Below are positions 1-7,603 of a stretch of DNA of 14,610 nucleotides, piece after piece. The stretch's first letter is position 1, and every line of letters begins with the position of its first letter. The notes under the pieces are model-generated. The model was not told where the DNA came from, ran no database searches, and saw only the letters and a program-made list of their open reading frames with translations. The stretch comes from Fusobacterium sp. (lineage in GTDB: Bacteria > Fusobacteriota > Fusobacteriia > Fusobacteriales > Fusobacteriaceae), in assembly GCA_019410665.1 (NCBI GenBank), contig DXSD01000050.1, positions 1 to 14,610 of the forward strand, in the 5' to 3' direction. Made by a program: the position numbers and the translations under genes.

Positions 1-90
1 AAATAGATCACAAAATAAAAAAATATTTTTAAAAAATATAAAACTAAAAAATGAAAGATAAAAAAATAACCATAAAGTTTATATAGATAT

Positions 91-134
91 AAAATAAAAA
101 GGGTAGTTGTGAAAAAAATAATCACATACTACCC
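91..134 (-). terminator. Rho-independent terminator of the asparaginase operon
   Basis: A strong hairpin lies just beyond the asparaginase stop codon. GGGTAGT pairs with ACTACCC (101-107 and 128-134), and TGTGA pairs with TCACA inside it, with one bulged base and a 9-nt loop. Read leftward it is followed by a T-rich run (TTTTTATTTT, complement of 91-100), as expected for termination of leftward transcription. The remaining 1-90 is very A+T-rich and I see no gene or clear signal in it. Confidence 0.85.
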
Positions 135-151
135 TAAGTAAAAAAATATTT

Positions 152-1567
152 TTATTTTAAATATTCAGAAAAGATTGAAAATTTTATAGCTTCAATAGAT
201 ATTTTTACATTACTTTGAACTTTTATTTTTAATTTACTATTTTTATCAATAATAGACTTAATTGTATGGTTGAAAATAGCGTGGAAATTTCTCTTCTCCT
301 TAGGAAGAACTTTACTAATGTAGTTATTAATTTTTAGAGATTCACTAGAAATATCATTTTCCCCCTCAATAGTAACTGAGATATTCAACTCCCTTTCTAA
401 ATCTTCTCTAACTATATTTTTTATTCTTACTACTGCCTCAATTAGATCCTCCTTCTTTAAAGAATCTGGAATATCAACTTTATATTCAAAAAAATCTTGC
501 TTTTCTTTTTTGAACTCTTGAGAAATAAAGTCATACTGACTGATAGTTTGCTCTCCACACATATCTATTTGCATAAGTCTTTTAACCTCTTCAATAGGAA
601 GATTTTTCCCAAGAAGATACATAAGTTTTGTAACAGCAGCTTCAGGAGTTAAATCTACTCCACTTATTACTCCCACATCAGTAAGTTTAGCACTAGCTTC
701 ATAAAGTCCCATCTTTACAAAACCTCTAGTACATTGAGTGATGTCAACAATTACTATTCCTTTAGAAGAGATGTATTCTAATACTTCCAAAAACTCCTTG
801 TTAGTAGGAGCATTTCCATTACCAAAAGTTTTTAAGATAACCCCTTTAATACTGTTGTTTTCAAAAATACTTTTTAGGTAATTTGGTTTTAAACCTGGGA
901 AAAGTTCTAAAACTACTACTTCACTATTAATAACAGGGTCAATATAGAATTTCTCTTTTGAAGGAGAAAGAATTCTATCTTTTATAACCCTAATATCTGC
1001 TCCTACTTCTGCAATAGCTGGGTAGTTAGGAGAGGAAAAACCAAAGTAGTTAGTGGCATCTATCTTTCTTGAACGATTTCCTCTGAGAAGTGTATCTCTA
1101 AAAAATATACAAACTTCTGGAATAAGTTTAACTCCATATAGTTCATTACCAGCTATATGAATGGCTGTAATAAGGTTTTGTAATGCATCACTTCTTGAAA
1201 ATTGTAAAGGAACTTGAGAACCAGTTAATACAACAGGTTTATTTAAATTCTTTAACATAAAAGATAGAGCAGAAGCAGTAAAAGCCATAGTATCTGTTCC
1301 ATGTAAAATTACAAAACCTCTATACTTATCATAATTTTTAGATATGAACTTAGCTATATCCTTCCAAATTTCAGGTGACATATCAGATGAATCTATTAAA
1401 GGATCAAACTGATAATAGTCAGTAGAGTATTTATTGAGTATAGGATGTTCCTTTGTGATTTCATGCCAGTCATTAGCAGGTCTAAGAGGGCTATTGGGAT
1501 CATTTTCGTCACTATGAACCATACCAATAGTTCCTCCAGTATTAATTATCATAATTTTATCTAGCAT
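152..1567 (-). CDS. ansA: Cytoplasmic (type I-like) L-asparaginase with a C-terminal extension
   Basis: It hydrolyses L-asparagine to aspartate and ammonia. The N-terminus has no signal peptide and carries the first catalytic motif, NTGGTIGM (catalytic Thr10). The second motif, HGTDTM at 89-94, holds the Thr91/Asp92 pair. DSSDM near 59-63, FGNGNAP near 248-254 and TPEAAVTKLMYLLG near 307-320 also fit the family. The usual cytoplasmic enzyme is about 330-340 residues, so about 120 residues after position 348 are extra: a charged, Lys/Glu-rich tail of no recognised domain. I start at the ATG at 1567 because GGAGG sits 4 nt upstream. An adjacent ATG at 1570 is nearly as possible, while a TTG at 1588 would place this SD inside the gene. 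The gene begins 10 nt after the oxidoreductase stop, so the two are co-transcribed. Some members also act on glutamine, and substrate preference cannot be read here. Confidence 0.93.
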   Translation of the reverse strand: MLDKIMIINTGGTIGMVHSDENDPNSPLRPANDWHEITKEHPILNKYSTDYYQFDPLIDSSDMSPEIWKDIAKFISKNYDKYRGFVILHGTDTMAFTASALSFMLKNLNKPVVLTGSQVPLQFSRSDALQNLITAIHIAGNELYGVKLIPEVCIFFRDTLLRGNRSRKIDATNYFGFSSPNYPAIAEVGADIRVIKDRILSPSKEKFYIDPVINSEVVVLELFPGLKPNYLKSIFENNSIKGVILKTFGNGNAPTNKEFLEVLEYISSKGIVIVDITQCTRGFVKMGLYEASAKLTDVGVISGVDLTPEAAVTKLMYLLGKNLPIEEVKRLMQIDMCGEQTISQYDFISQEFKKEKQDFFEYKVDIPDSLKKEDLIEAVVRIKNIVREDLERELNISVTIEGENDISSESLKINNYISKVLPKEKRNFHAIFNHTIKSIIDKNSKLKIKVQSNVKISIEAIKFSIFSEYLK

Positions 1568-1577
1568 CATTCCTCCA

Positions 1578-2594
1578 CTATTTAACAATTATCTTGCTTG
1601 AAATATTTTTTACATCTTCGCTTCCTGTAAGTATCATAGCTTGAGTAAGTTGATTTTTTAGGGTATTCATTATAGTAACTACTCCATCTTTTCTACCTCC
1701 AATAGATCCCCAGATAAGAGGTCTTCCTACTAAAACTCCCTTAGCACCAAGAGCTAGATATTTTAAAACATCTACTCCCTCTCTTACAGAACCGTCAGCT
1801 AATACAGTTATTTTATCTCCAACAGCTTTTACTATATCTTCCAAAACCTCACAACTAGCTTGACAATGGTCTAAAACTCTTCCCCCGTGGTTAGAAACAA
1901 CAATAGTATCTACTCCAGCTTCTACACAGGCCAAAGCTTCATCTACACTCATAATTCCCTTAGCTATAAAAGGTAAATTAGTAGAATTTACAAGCTCTTT
2001 TAAATCATCTACTGATTTAGGACCAACAGGTTGTCCAAAAAGTTTCATAGTCACAAGTCCAGCTCCATCTAAATCTACTCCAACAGCAATAGCCCCAGCT
2101 TCTTCAGCCATCTTTATTCTCTTTATAATCTCCTCATTACTTCTAGGTTTAATAATTGCTATCCCTAATCCACCAGCATTTTTTATAGCTTTGAGCCCAA
2201 ATTCATAGCAAGTAGGATCTCCAGTATCACCAATCATTCCTATAGTTCCAGCCTCAAGAGATCCTTGAATTATATCTTCACAATACTCCTCTTCAGTAAC
2301 TCCTCCACCCATATTAAACTTAGTTCCAGTTATTGGAGCTCCCAATACAGGTAGTTGTAACTTTTTTCCAAAAATCTCAAATTGAGTTTTAGGTTCAGTT
2401 GCCTTGTGTATTGTTCTTAAAACTAATTTTATCTCTTTTAATTTTTCATAATTTATTTTAAAAGATGAACCACTACCAGTACCTCCCATTCCTGGCACCT
2501 TACCAGCACACCACACTCCATCACATACTTTACAAATGTTACAAAACCCTTTCATCTTTACTTTAGCATTTTCTTTTAAAGTATTTAAATCCAT
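1578..2594 (-). CDS. FMN-dependent alpha-hydroxy-acid dehydrogenase/oxidase with an N-terminal Cys cluster
   Basis: This is a TIM-barrel flavoprotein of the lactate/glycolate oxidase and isopentenyl-diphosphate isomerase-2 superfamily. Visible family motifs are the FMN-contacting Lys in PFIAKGI (Lys212), the catalytic-base motif SNHGGR (His236), and the FMN-phosphate segment DGSVREGVDVLKYLALGAKGVLVGRP (268-292). The N-terminus differs from classical members: it lacks the DYYxSGA-type segment and instead has Cys18-X2-Cys21-X2-Cys24-X4-Cys29 followed by a Gly-rich stretch. At 338 residues it is slightly shorter than the classical oxidases. The ATG at 2594 is chosen because GGTGGTGA lies 5 nt upstream; the TTG and GTG codons further up fall inside that SD. 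It is first in a two-gene leftward operon with asparaginase. The substrate is unknown: a 2-hydroxy acid such as lactate is the family expectation, not shown here. Confidence 0.88.
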   Translation of the reverse strand: MDLNTLKENAKVKMKGFCNICKVCDGVWCAGKVPGMGGTGSGSSFKINYEKLKEIKLVLRTIHKATEPKTQFEIFGKKLQLPVLGAPITGTKFNMGGGVTEEEYCEDIIQGSLEAGTIGMIGDTGDPTCYEFGLKAIKNAGGLGIAIIKPRSNEEIIKRIKMAEEAGAIAVGVDLDGAGLVTMKLFGQPVGPKSVDDLKELVNSTNLPFIAKGIMSVDEALACVEAGVDTIVVSNHGGRVLDHCQASCEVLEDIVKAVGDKITVLADGSVREGVDVLKYLALGAKGVLVGRPLIWGSIGGRKDGVVTIMNTLKNQLTQAMILTGSEDVKNISSKIIVK

Positions 2595-2628
2595 AAAATT
2601 CACCACCAAGCTAAAAAATTATAATTTT

Positions 2629-2657
2629 ATCATATACCATTATAATTACAATGTCAA
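2629..2657 (-). promoter_or_regulatory. Vegetative promoter of the oxidoreductase-asparaginase operon
   Basis: Read leftward, a perfect -35 TTGACA (2657-2652) is followed after exactly 17 nt by TATGAT (2634-2629), five of six matches to the -10 consensus. It lies about 35 nt upstream of the chosen ATG. It shares the 2610-2787 divergent gap with the ptsH promoter region. Confidence 0.8.
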
Positions 2658-2706
2658 TTGAAATAGAACAAAACAACAAATAATTAGTGTGGATTATTAA
2701 AAAATA

Positions 2707-2735
2707 TTGACAAAATTGGGAAAATGAAGTAATCT
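2707..2735 (+). promoter_or_regulatory. Candidate promoter of ptsH
   Basis: A perfect -35 TTGACA (2707-2712) lies 75 nt upstream of the ptsH start. At 17-nt spacing the -10 would be TAATCT (2730-2735), which is a poor match, so the -35 is well supported and the -10 is not. GGATAAT nearby is too far from the -35 to fit. A strong, possibly regulated promoter for the PTS genes must lie in this gap in any case, because it separates divergent genes. Confidence 0.45.
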
Positions 2736-2787
2736 ATGGATAATAAGAGAATTTTTTAAACATAAATTAAGAGAGGGTGGAAGAAAC

Positions 2788-3051
2788 ATGACAAGTAAAA
2801 CTGTTGAAATCACAAATGAAACTGGATTACACACTAGACCAGGAAATGAGTTTGTAAGCTTAGCTAAAACTTTTTCTTCTCAAATAGAGGTTGAAAATGA
2901 AGCTGGAAAGAGAGTAAAAGGAACTTCTCTATTAAAACTACTTTCATTAGGAATAAAAAAAGGAACTAAGGTAACTGTATATGCTGAAGGAGCTGACGAA
3001 GCTGAGGCAGTTGAAAAATTAGGAGACCTTCTAGCAAACTTAAAGGACTAA
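2788..3051 (+). CDS. ptsH: HPr, phosphocarrier protein of the phosphotransferase system
   Basis: A small cytoplasmic protein that accepts phosphate from enzyme I on a histidine and passes it to the sugar-specific EIIA proteins. The active-site motif GLHTRP is complete, with His15 at the canonical position. The second conserved segment, KGTSLLKLLSLGIKKG (44-59), places Ser47 at the site of the regulatory Ser46 of Gram-positive HPr; whether it is phosphorylated is unknown, since no HPr kinase gene is in the window. The length of 87 residues is normal. The start is preceded by GAGAGGGTGG. It is the first gene of a ptsH-ptsI pair and is separated from ptsI by a hairpin terminator, which would leave HPr in excess over enzyme I. 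Confidence 0.97.
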   Translation: MTSKTVEITNETGLHTRPGNEFVSLAKTFSSQIEVENEAGKRVKGTSLLKLLSLGIKKGTKVTVYAEGADEAEAVEKLGDLLANLKD

Positions 3052-3058
3052 TTTTATT

Positions 3059-3087
3059 GAAGGTACTGGTTAGGTACCTTCTTTTTT
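3059..3087 (+). terminator. Intercistronic terminator/attenuator between ptsH and ptsI
   Basis: A perfect 8-bp stem, GAAGGTAC with GTACCTTC, encloses a 7-nt loop and runs straight into six Ts. It starts 7 nt after the ptsH stop and ends 33 nt before the ptsI ATG. No promoter is evident between it and ptsI, so ptsI expression presumably depends on partial readthrough. Confidence 0.8.
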
Positions 3088-3120
3088 ATGAGAAAAAATA
3101 ATGATTGTGAGGGAAAAAAT

Positions 3121-4848
3121 ATGAGTAAGATAGTTAAGGGTATTGAAGCATCACCAGGGGTAGCAATAGGAAAAATATTTTTATATCAAGAGAGTGAATT
3201 AGTAATTGATGAAAAAAGAAAATGTGATTCTGATTGTGAAAAAGAGAGATTACTAAATGGTAGAGAAAAGTCAAAAGAGCAACTATTAAGAATCAGAGAG
3301 AAAACAGCACAAAAATTAGGAGAGGATAAAGCAGCTATATTTGATGGGCACATCACTTTATTAGAAGATGAAGATCTATTTGATGAAGTTGTAGATATTA
3401 TAGACGATGAGGAGATTTGTGCTGAAGCAGCTTTACAAAGAGGAATAGATGACTATTGTGAAATGCTTGCTAATCTAGAAGATGAGTATTTGAGAGAGAG
3501 AGCAGCAGACCTTAGAGATATTGGAAAAAGATGGCTATACAATACAGCAGGGGTAGAGATATTAGATTTAGGGTCATTACCACCTAATACAGTAATAGCT
3601 GCTAAAGACTTAACTCCATCAGATACAGCTCAAATAGATTTACAAAATGTAGTAGCTTTTGTAACTGAAATTGGAGGAAAAACAGCTCACTCATCAATTA
3701 TGGCTAGATCTTTAGAGTTACCAGCTGTAGTAGGAACAGGAAACATCTGTTCAGAAGTTAAAAGTGGAGATACTGTTATAGTAGACGCATTAAAAGGGGA
3801 TATTATAATTAATCCAACTGAAGAGGAAATAGCTAAATATGAAGAGAAGAGAGCTAAGTTCTTTGAAGAGAAGGAGCTATTAAAACAATTAAAAGATCAA
3901 GAAGCTATATCAAAAGATGGTGTAAAAGTTGGAGCATGGGCTAACATTGGTTCACCAAAAGATATAGAGGGAGTATTAAGAAACGGAGCTAAAGGAATAG
4001 GATTATATAGAACAGAGTTCCTATTCATGAATAATGATAGATTCCCAACTGAAGAGGAGCAATTTGAAGCTTATAAAATAGTTGCTGAGAAAATGGAAGG
4101 AAAACCTGTAACTATAAGAACTATGGATATTGGAGGAGATAAGTCACTTCCATATATGCAATTACCAAAAGAGGAGAACCCTTTCCTTGGATGGAGAGCG
4201 ATCAGAGTTTGTTTAGATAGACCTGAAATATTAAAAACTCAATTTAGAGCATTATTAAGAGCATCAGCTTTTGGATATATAAAAATAATGTTACCTATGA
4301 TCATGGATATTACAGAGATAAGAAGAGCTAGAGCTATACTTGAAGAGTGTAAAGCAGAGTTAAGAGAAGAGGGAGCTAAATTTGATGAGAATATAGCTCT
4401 TGGAATAATGGTTGAAACTCCAGCAGTTGCTTTTAGAGCTAGAAGTTTTGCTGAAGAGGTAGATTTCTTCTCAATAGGAACTAACGACTTAACTCAATAT
4501 ACTTTAGCTGTTGATAGAGGAAATGAAAATATTTCTCACCTATACAACACATATAACCCAACAGTTTTAGAAGCTATAAGAATGGCTATTAAAGGAGCAC
4601 ATGAAGCTGGAATAACTATCTCTATGTGTGGAGAGTTTGCTGGAGATGAAAATGCAACTGCTATTCTATTTGGAATGGGATTAGATGCTTTCTCTATGTC
4701 AGCTATATCTGTACCTAGAATTAAGAAAAATATCATGTCTTTAGATAAAGCTAAATGTGAAGCTTTAGTTGAAGAGGTAATGGCTCAAAAAACTCCTGAT
4801 GAGGTTTTAGCTATTGTTAAAAAATTCAATAAAGAGAATATGAGATAA
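3121..4848 (+). CDS. ptsI: Enzyme I of the phosphotransferase system (PEP-protein phosphotransferase)
   Basis: It takes phosphate from phosphoenolpyruvate and transfers it to HPr, the first step of PTS sugar uptake. The domains read in order. An N-terminal HPr-binding helical region and phosphohistidine domain (about 1-235) has the active-site motif GGKTAHSSIMARSLELP with His190. A C-terminal PEP-binding TIM barrel (about 265-570) has GLYRTEFLFM (Arg297), DIGGDK, ENPFLGWRAIR, SIGTNDLTQY and the catalytic Cys503 in SMCGEFAGD. At 575 residues it is full length. I start at 3121 because GAGGG lies 7 nt upstream; an in-frame ATG at 3088 follows a terminator T-run directly, has no SD, and would add 11 residues not expected for the family. 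It follows ptsH, and a strong terminator closes the unit. Confidence 0.97.
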   Translation: MSKIVKGIEASPGVAIGKIFLYQESELVIDEKRKCDSDCEKERLLNGREKSKEQLLRIREKTAQKLGEDKAAIFDGHITLLEDEDLFDEVVDIIDDEEICAEAALQRGIDDYCEMLANLEDEYLRERAADLRDIGKRWLYNTAGVEILDLGSLPPNTVIAAKDLTPSDTAQIDLQNVVAFVTEIGGKTAHSSIMARSLELPAVVGTGNICSEVKSGDTVIVDALKGDIIINPTEEEIAKYEEKRAKFFEEKELLKQLKDQEAISKDGVKVGAWANIGSPKDIEGVLRNGAKGIGLYRTEFLFMNNDRFPTEEEQFEAYKIVAEKMEGKPVTIRTMDIGGDKSLPYMQLPKEENPFLGWRAIRVCLDRPEILKTQFRALLRASAFGYIKIMLPMIMDITEIRRARAILEECKAELREEGAKFDENIALGIMVETPAVAFRARSFAEEVDFFSIGTNDLTQYTLAVDRGNENISHLYNTYNPTVLEAIRMAIKGAHEAGITISMCGEFAGDENATAILFGMGLDAFSMSAISVPRIKKNIMSLDKAKCEALVEEVMAQKTPDEVLAIVKKFNKENMR

Positions 4849-4860
4849 TTTTAACAGAGA

Positions 4861-4899
4861 GGTTGGTACAATTTTTTAAATTGTACCTTCCTTTTTTTT
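4861..4899 (+). terminator. Terminator after ptsI
   Basis: GGTACAATTT pairs perfectly with AAATTGTACC (4865-4874 and 4878-4887) around a 3-nt loop. A short outer GG/CC pairing extends it, and eight Ts follow. It lies 16 nt after the ptsI stop. Confidence 0.88.
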
Positions 4900-4907
4900 G
4901 TATAAAT

Positions 4908-5031
4908 TGTAACTACTTAGGTATTTCACATCTTAAGAAGAAAACTAAGAATTGTTCCATATTCCAAGAAGTTGATTAAATTACACAATTCTTTGAATTT
5001 TCTTTAGTTGATTTCTACCTGGATAGTTACA
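4908..5031 (-). repeat. Palindromic interspersed repeat, copy A
   Basis: This non-coding element folds on itself. The outer arms TGTAACTA and TAGTTACA are followed by AGGTA/TACCT with G-T pairs between. Inner arms at 4938-4955 and 4985-5004 carry AAGAATTGT and ACAATTCTT. Read on the minus strand, about 34 nt around its left arm (AAAGAAAA..TTCAAAGAATTGTGTAA) and about 20 nt of its right arm (GAACAATTCTTAGTTTTC) match the element at 9491-9614. Two copies with the same arms but different centres in one window suggest a dispersed short palindromic repeat (REP- or MITE-like) rather than a gene-specific leader. It sits between the ptsI terminator and the nrd promoter, where it encodes no protein. 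Confidence 0.65.
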
Positions 5032-5048
5032 TATAAAATATACTCCAC

Positions 5049-5108
5049 TTTTCAAGTAAAAAATACTTGAAAAAATATACCTTTTATGTCATAATACTAT
5101 ATGTAGTA
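5049..5108 (+). promoter_or_regulatory. Two inverted repeats overlapping the nrd promoter (candidate operators)
   Basis: The first is a perfect 10-bp inverted repeat (TTTTCAAGTA / TACTTGAAAA, 5-nt centre, 5049-5073) that covers the -35 box. The second is a near-perfect palindrome, TACTATATGTAGTA (5095-5108), over the expected transcription start. The second resembles the ACAC-ATAT-type boxes bound by NrdR. The centres are about 40 bp apart rather than the 31-32 bp usual for paired NrdR boxes, so the identity of the regulator is open. Confidence 0.5.
5067..5095 (+). promoter_or_regulatory. Promoter of the nrd operon
   Basis: TTGAAA (5067-5072) and CATAAT (5090-5095) are spaced by exactly 17 nt, each one mismatch from consensus. 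The predicted start near 5102 leaves a leader of about 50 nt before the redoxin ATG at 5154. Confidence 0.68.
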
Positions 5109-5153
5109 AATTAAAAAATGAAAAGCAATATATATTGTATCAGGAGGAAAATT

Positions 5154-5357
5154 ATGATAAAGGTTTATGGAAAAGCTGATTGTAGTAAATGTAAAAATTT
5201 AAAAAATATTTTAGATGAGAAACAAGTTGATTATGAGTATATAGAAGATTTAAAAACTCTTATGATGGTAGCGAGTAAAGCTAGGATAATGTCAGCTCCA
5301 GTTGTAGAAAAAGATGGAAAAGTATATACAATGGAACAATTTTTAGAGGTTCTATAA
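5154..5357 (+). CDS. Glutaredoxin-like small redoxin of the ribonucleotide reductase operon (NrdH-like)
   Basis: A 67-residue thioredoxin-fold dithiol protein with the redox motif DCSKC (Cys10-X2-Cys13) after the first beta strand (MIKVYGKA) and a cis-proline motif SAPVV (Pro49). It most likely re-reduces the C-terminal cysteines of NrdA, since it is the first gene of the nrd operon and overlaps nrdA by one base (TAATG). The start at 5154 is supported by AGGAGG 6 nt upstream; an in-frame ATG at 5118 has no SD. It is slightly shorter than typical NrdH or glutaredoxin 3. Whether electrons come from thioredoxin reductase or glutathione cannot be told from sequence. The orthology to NrdH proper is uncertain, so I give no symbol. 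Confidence 0.85.
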   Translation: MIKVYGKADCSKCKNLKNILDEKQVDYEYIEDLKTLMMVASKARIMSAPVVEKDGKVYTMEQFLEVL

Positions 5358-7603
5358 TGAAGTGGGTAGTTAATAGAGCTGGGATAAAAGAGGAATTAGA
5401 TATAAAAAAGATAAGAGAGAAACTTATTAAAGCTTGTGAGAATTTAGATGTGAATATGGTTGAACTTGAAAGTCACATAGATGCTATCTACCAAGAGGGG
5501 ATTACTACTAAAAAAATACAAGCTTCCCTTATAACACAAGCTGTTAGTATGGTTAGTTTTGAAGAGTCAGATTGGACATATGTTGCAGGAAGACTTCTTA
5601 TGATGGAAACTGAGAGAGAGGTTTTTCATAAAAGAGGATTTTCCTATGGAAAGTTTTTACAAACTATTCAAGAGTTAGTAGAAAAAAATATCTATGATAA
5701 AAGATTAGGAGAGTATAGTGAAGAGGAGATAAGAGAGTTAGGAGAGTACATTGTTCCAGAAAGGGATATGTTATATGACTATGCTGGAGCTAATATGTTA
5801 GTCAATAGATATCTTATCAAATATCTTGGAAATACCTATGAGTTGCCTCAAGAGGTATTTATGTGTATAGCTATGCTTTTAGCTATTAACGAGGAGAGCA
5901 GAGTGGAGATTGCAAAAAGATTTTATGATGCTCTATCTCTTAAAAAAATATCTTTAGCTACTCCTATACTTGCAAATTTAAGAATACCGAGAGGAAATCT
6001 ATCTTCATGTTTTATCACAGCTATTGATGATAATATAGAATCCATCTTCTACAATATAGATACAATAGCTAAGATAAGTAAAAATGGTGGAGGAGTAGGA
6101 GTAAATATCTCTCGTATTAGAGCTAAAAACTCTATGGTCAATGGATACTATAATGCTAGTGGTGGAGTAGTTCCTTGGATAAGAATAATAAATGATACTG
6201 CTGTGGCGGTAAATCAACAGGGAAGACGTGCTGGAGCTGTAACTGTAGCACTTGATACTTGGCATTTGGATATTGAAAAATTTTTAGAGCTCCAAACAGA
6301 GAATGGAGACCAGAGAACAAAGGCTTATGATATATATCCACAAGTAGTTGTTTCAGATATTTTCATGAGAAGAGTTGAAAAAGATGAGATGTGGACCTTA
6401 GTAGATCCCTATGAGATTAGAATGAAGTATGGTTTTGAACTTTGTGAGCTATATGGAATAGAGTTTGAAAAGAGTTATTTAAAAATAGAGGTGGATGAAG
6501 AGCTTACTTTGAAGAAGAGAGTAAGAGCTAGAGATCTATTTAAAGAGATTATGAAGGTACAAATAGAGACAGGAATGCCATATATCTTTTTTAAAGACAG
6601 TGCCAATAGGATGAATCACAATCAGCATATGGGAATGATAGGAAATGGAAATCTTTGTATGGAGAGTTTTTCTAACTTTTCTCCTAGTAAGAATTATAGT
6701 GAATACTCACAAGAGAATGAGGGGTTAAGAAAGGTTGACTTAGGTATGGTGCATACTTGTAACCTCGTATCTATAAATTTAGCTGAAGTTACTAGAGAGG
6801 AGCTTGAAGAGATTACAGAGATAGCAGTAAGAATACTAGATAACACAATAGATTTAACAGAAACTCCAATCTTAGAATCAGATAGACACAATAATAAATA
6901 TAGAACAATAGGTGTAGGAACAATGGGACTTGCTGATTATATGGCTAGAGAGTTTATGATATATGAAGAATCTTTAGAGGAGATAGATAACCTATATGAA
7001 GAGATAGCTCTCTATACACTAAAAGCTTCAGCCCTACTTGCAAAAGATAGAGGAGCTTATCCTAATTTTAAAGGTTCTATGTGGGAGAGAGGAATATTTT
7101 TCCAAAAAGATAGAGTTTGGTATGAAAATAATTCAAAACTTGCTAGTAGATGGAGTGGGGTTTTTGATTTAGTAAAGGAGTATGGACTTCGTAATGGAGA
7201 GCTTTCTGCTGTTGCTCCTAATACTTCTACATCTCTACTTATGGGAGCTACAGCCTCTGTAAATCCTACTTTTTCAAGATTTTTTATAGAGAAAAATCAA
7301 AAGGGAGCTGTACCAAGAGTGGTAAAGTATTTAAAGGATAGAGCTTGGTTTTATCCAGAGTTTAAAAATGTAGATCCTAAACTCTATGTAAAGATGATGA
7401 GTAGAATAGGAAAATGGATAACTCAAGGGGTGTCTATGGAGTTACTATTTGATCTGAATAAAAATATTCGTGCTAAGGATATTTATGACACTTATCTAAC
7501 AGCTTGGAAAGAGGGATGTAAATCTATTTACTATATTAGAACAATACAGAAAAATACAAATATAGCTAAGGATAAAGAGGAGTGTGAAAGTTGTAGTGGA
7601 TAG
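5357..7603 (+). CDS. nrdA: Ribonucleoside-diphosphate reductase, large (alpha) subunit
   Basis: The catalytic subunit that reduces ribonucleotides to deoxyribonucleotides. An N-terminal ATP-cone (about 1-90) indicates allosteric control of overall activity. Catalytic residues are all present: Cys218 in NLSSCF and Cys468 in HTCNLVSINL form the redox pair. Cys434 in GNGNLCMESF is the thiyl-radical site, with Asn432 and Glu436 beside it. Radical-transfer Tyr725-Tyr726 lie in SIYYIRT. The C-terminal tail ends in ECESC (Cys743/Cys746), which shuttles electrons from the redoxin. NGGGVGVNISRIRA and APNTSTSLLMGATASVNP are further family motifs. At 748 residues it is the usual size. GAGGT 7 nt upstream serves the ATG, which overlaps the redoxin stop; the end overlaps nrdB. 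The set fits an oxygen-dependent class I enzyme. Confidence 0.97.
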   Translation: MKWVVNRAGIKEELDIKKIREKLIKACENLDVNMVELESHIDAIYQEGITTKKIQASLITQAVSMVSFEESDWTYVAGRLLMMETEREVFHKRGFSYGKFLQTIQELVEKNIYDKRLGEYSEEEIRELGEYIVPERDMLYDYAGANMLVNRYLIKYLGNTYELPQEVFMCIAMLLAINEESRVEIAKRFYDALSLKKISLATPILANLRIPRGNLSSCFITAIDDNIESIFYNIDTIAKISKNGGGVGVNISRIRAKNSMVNGYYNASGGVVPWIRIINDTAVAVNQQGRRAGAVTVALDTWHLDIEKFLELQTENGDQRTKAYDIYPQVVVSDIFMRRVEKDEMWTLVDPYEIRMKYGFELCELYGIEFEKSYLKIEVDEELTLKKRVRARDLFKEIMKVQIETGMPYIFFKDSANRMNHNQHMGMIGNGNLCMESFSNFSPSKNYSEYSQENEGLRKVDLGMVHTCNLVSINLAEVTREELEEITEIAVRILDNTIDLTETPILESDRHNNKYRTIGVGTMGLADYMAREFMIYEESLEEIDNLYEEIALYTLKASALLAKDRGAYPNFKGSMWERGIFFQKDRVWYENNSKLASRWSGVFDLVKEYGLRNGELSAVAPNTSTSLLMGATASVNPTFSRFFIEKNQKGAVPRVVKYLKDRAWFYPEFKNVDPKLYVKMMSRIGKWITQGVSMELLFDLNKNIRAKDIYDTYLTAWKEGCKSIYYIRTIQKNTNIAKDKEECESCSG

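Noticed and set aside
1..90. Possible gene or promoter at the left edge
   Set aside because: Only low-complexity A+T sequence with no open frame, SD or paired promoter boxes that I can support.
3088..3120. Upstream ATG that would lengthen enzyme I by 11 residues
   Set aside because: It directly follows the terminator T-run, has no SD, and the ATG at 3121 has GAGGG at ideal spacing and gives the normal family N-terminus.
4536..4736. Open frame on the minus strand inside ptsI, and similar frames inside nrdA, nrdB, the DUF218 gene, ompA-like and ogt genes
   Set aside because: Each lies wholly or mostly within a gene with clear conserved motifs on the other strand or frame, has no family resemblance, and arises from biased codon use in A+T-rich DNA.
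5118..5153. Upstream ATG that would lengthen the redoxin by 12 residues
   Set aside because: No SD in front of it, whereas AGGAGG sits 6 nt before the ATG at 5154; the extension also spoils the normal thioredoxin-fold start.
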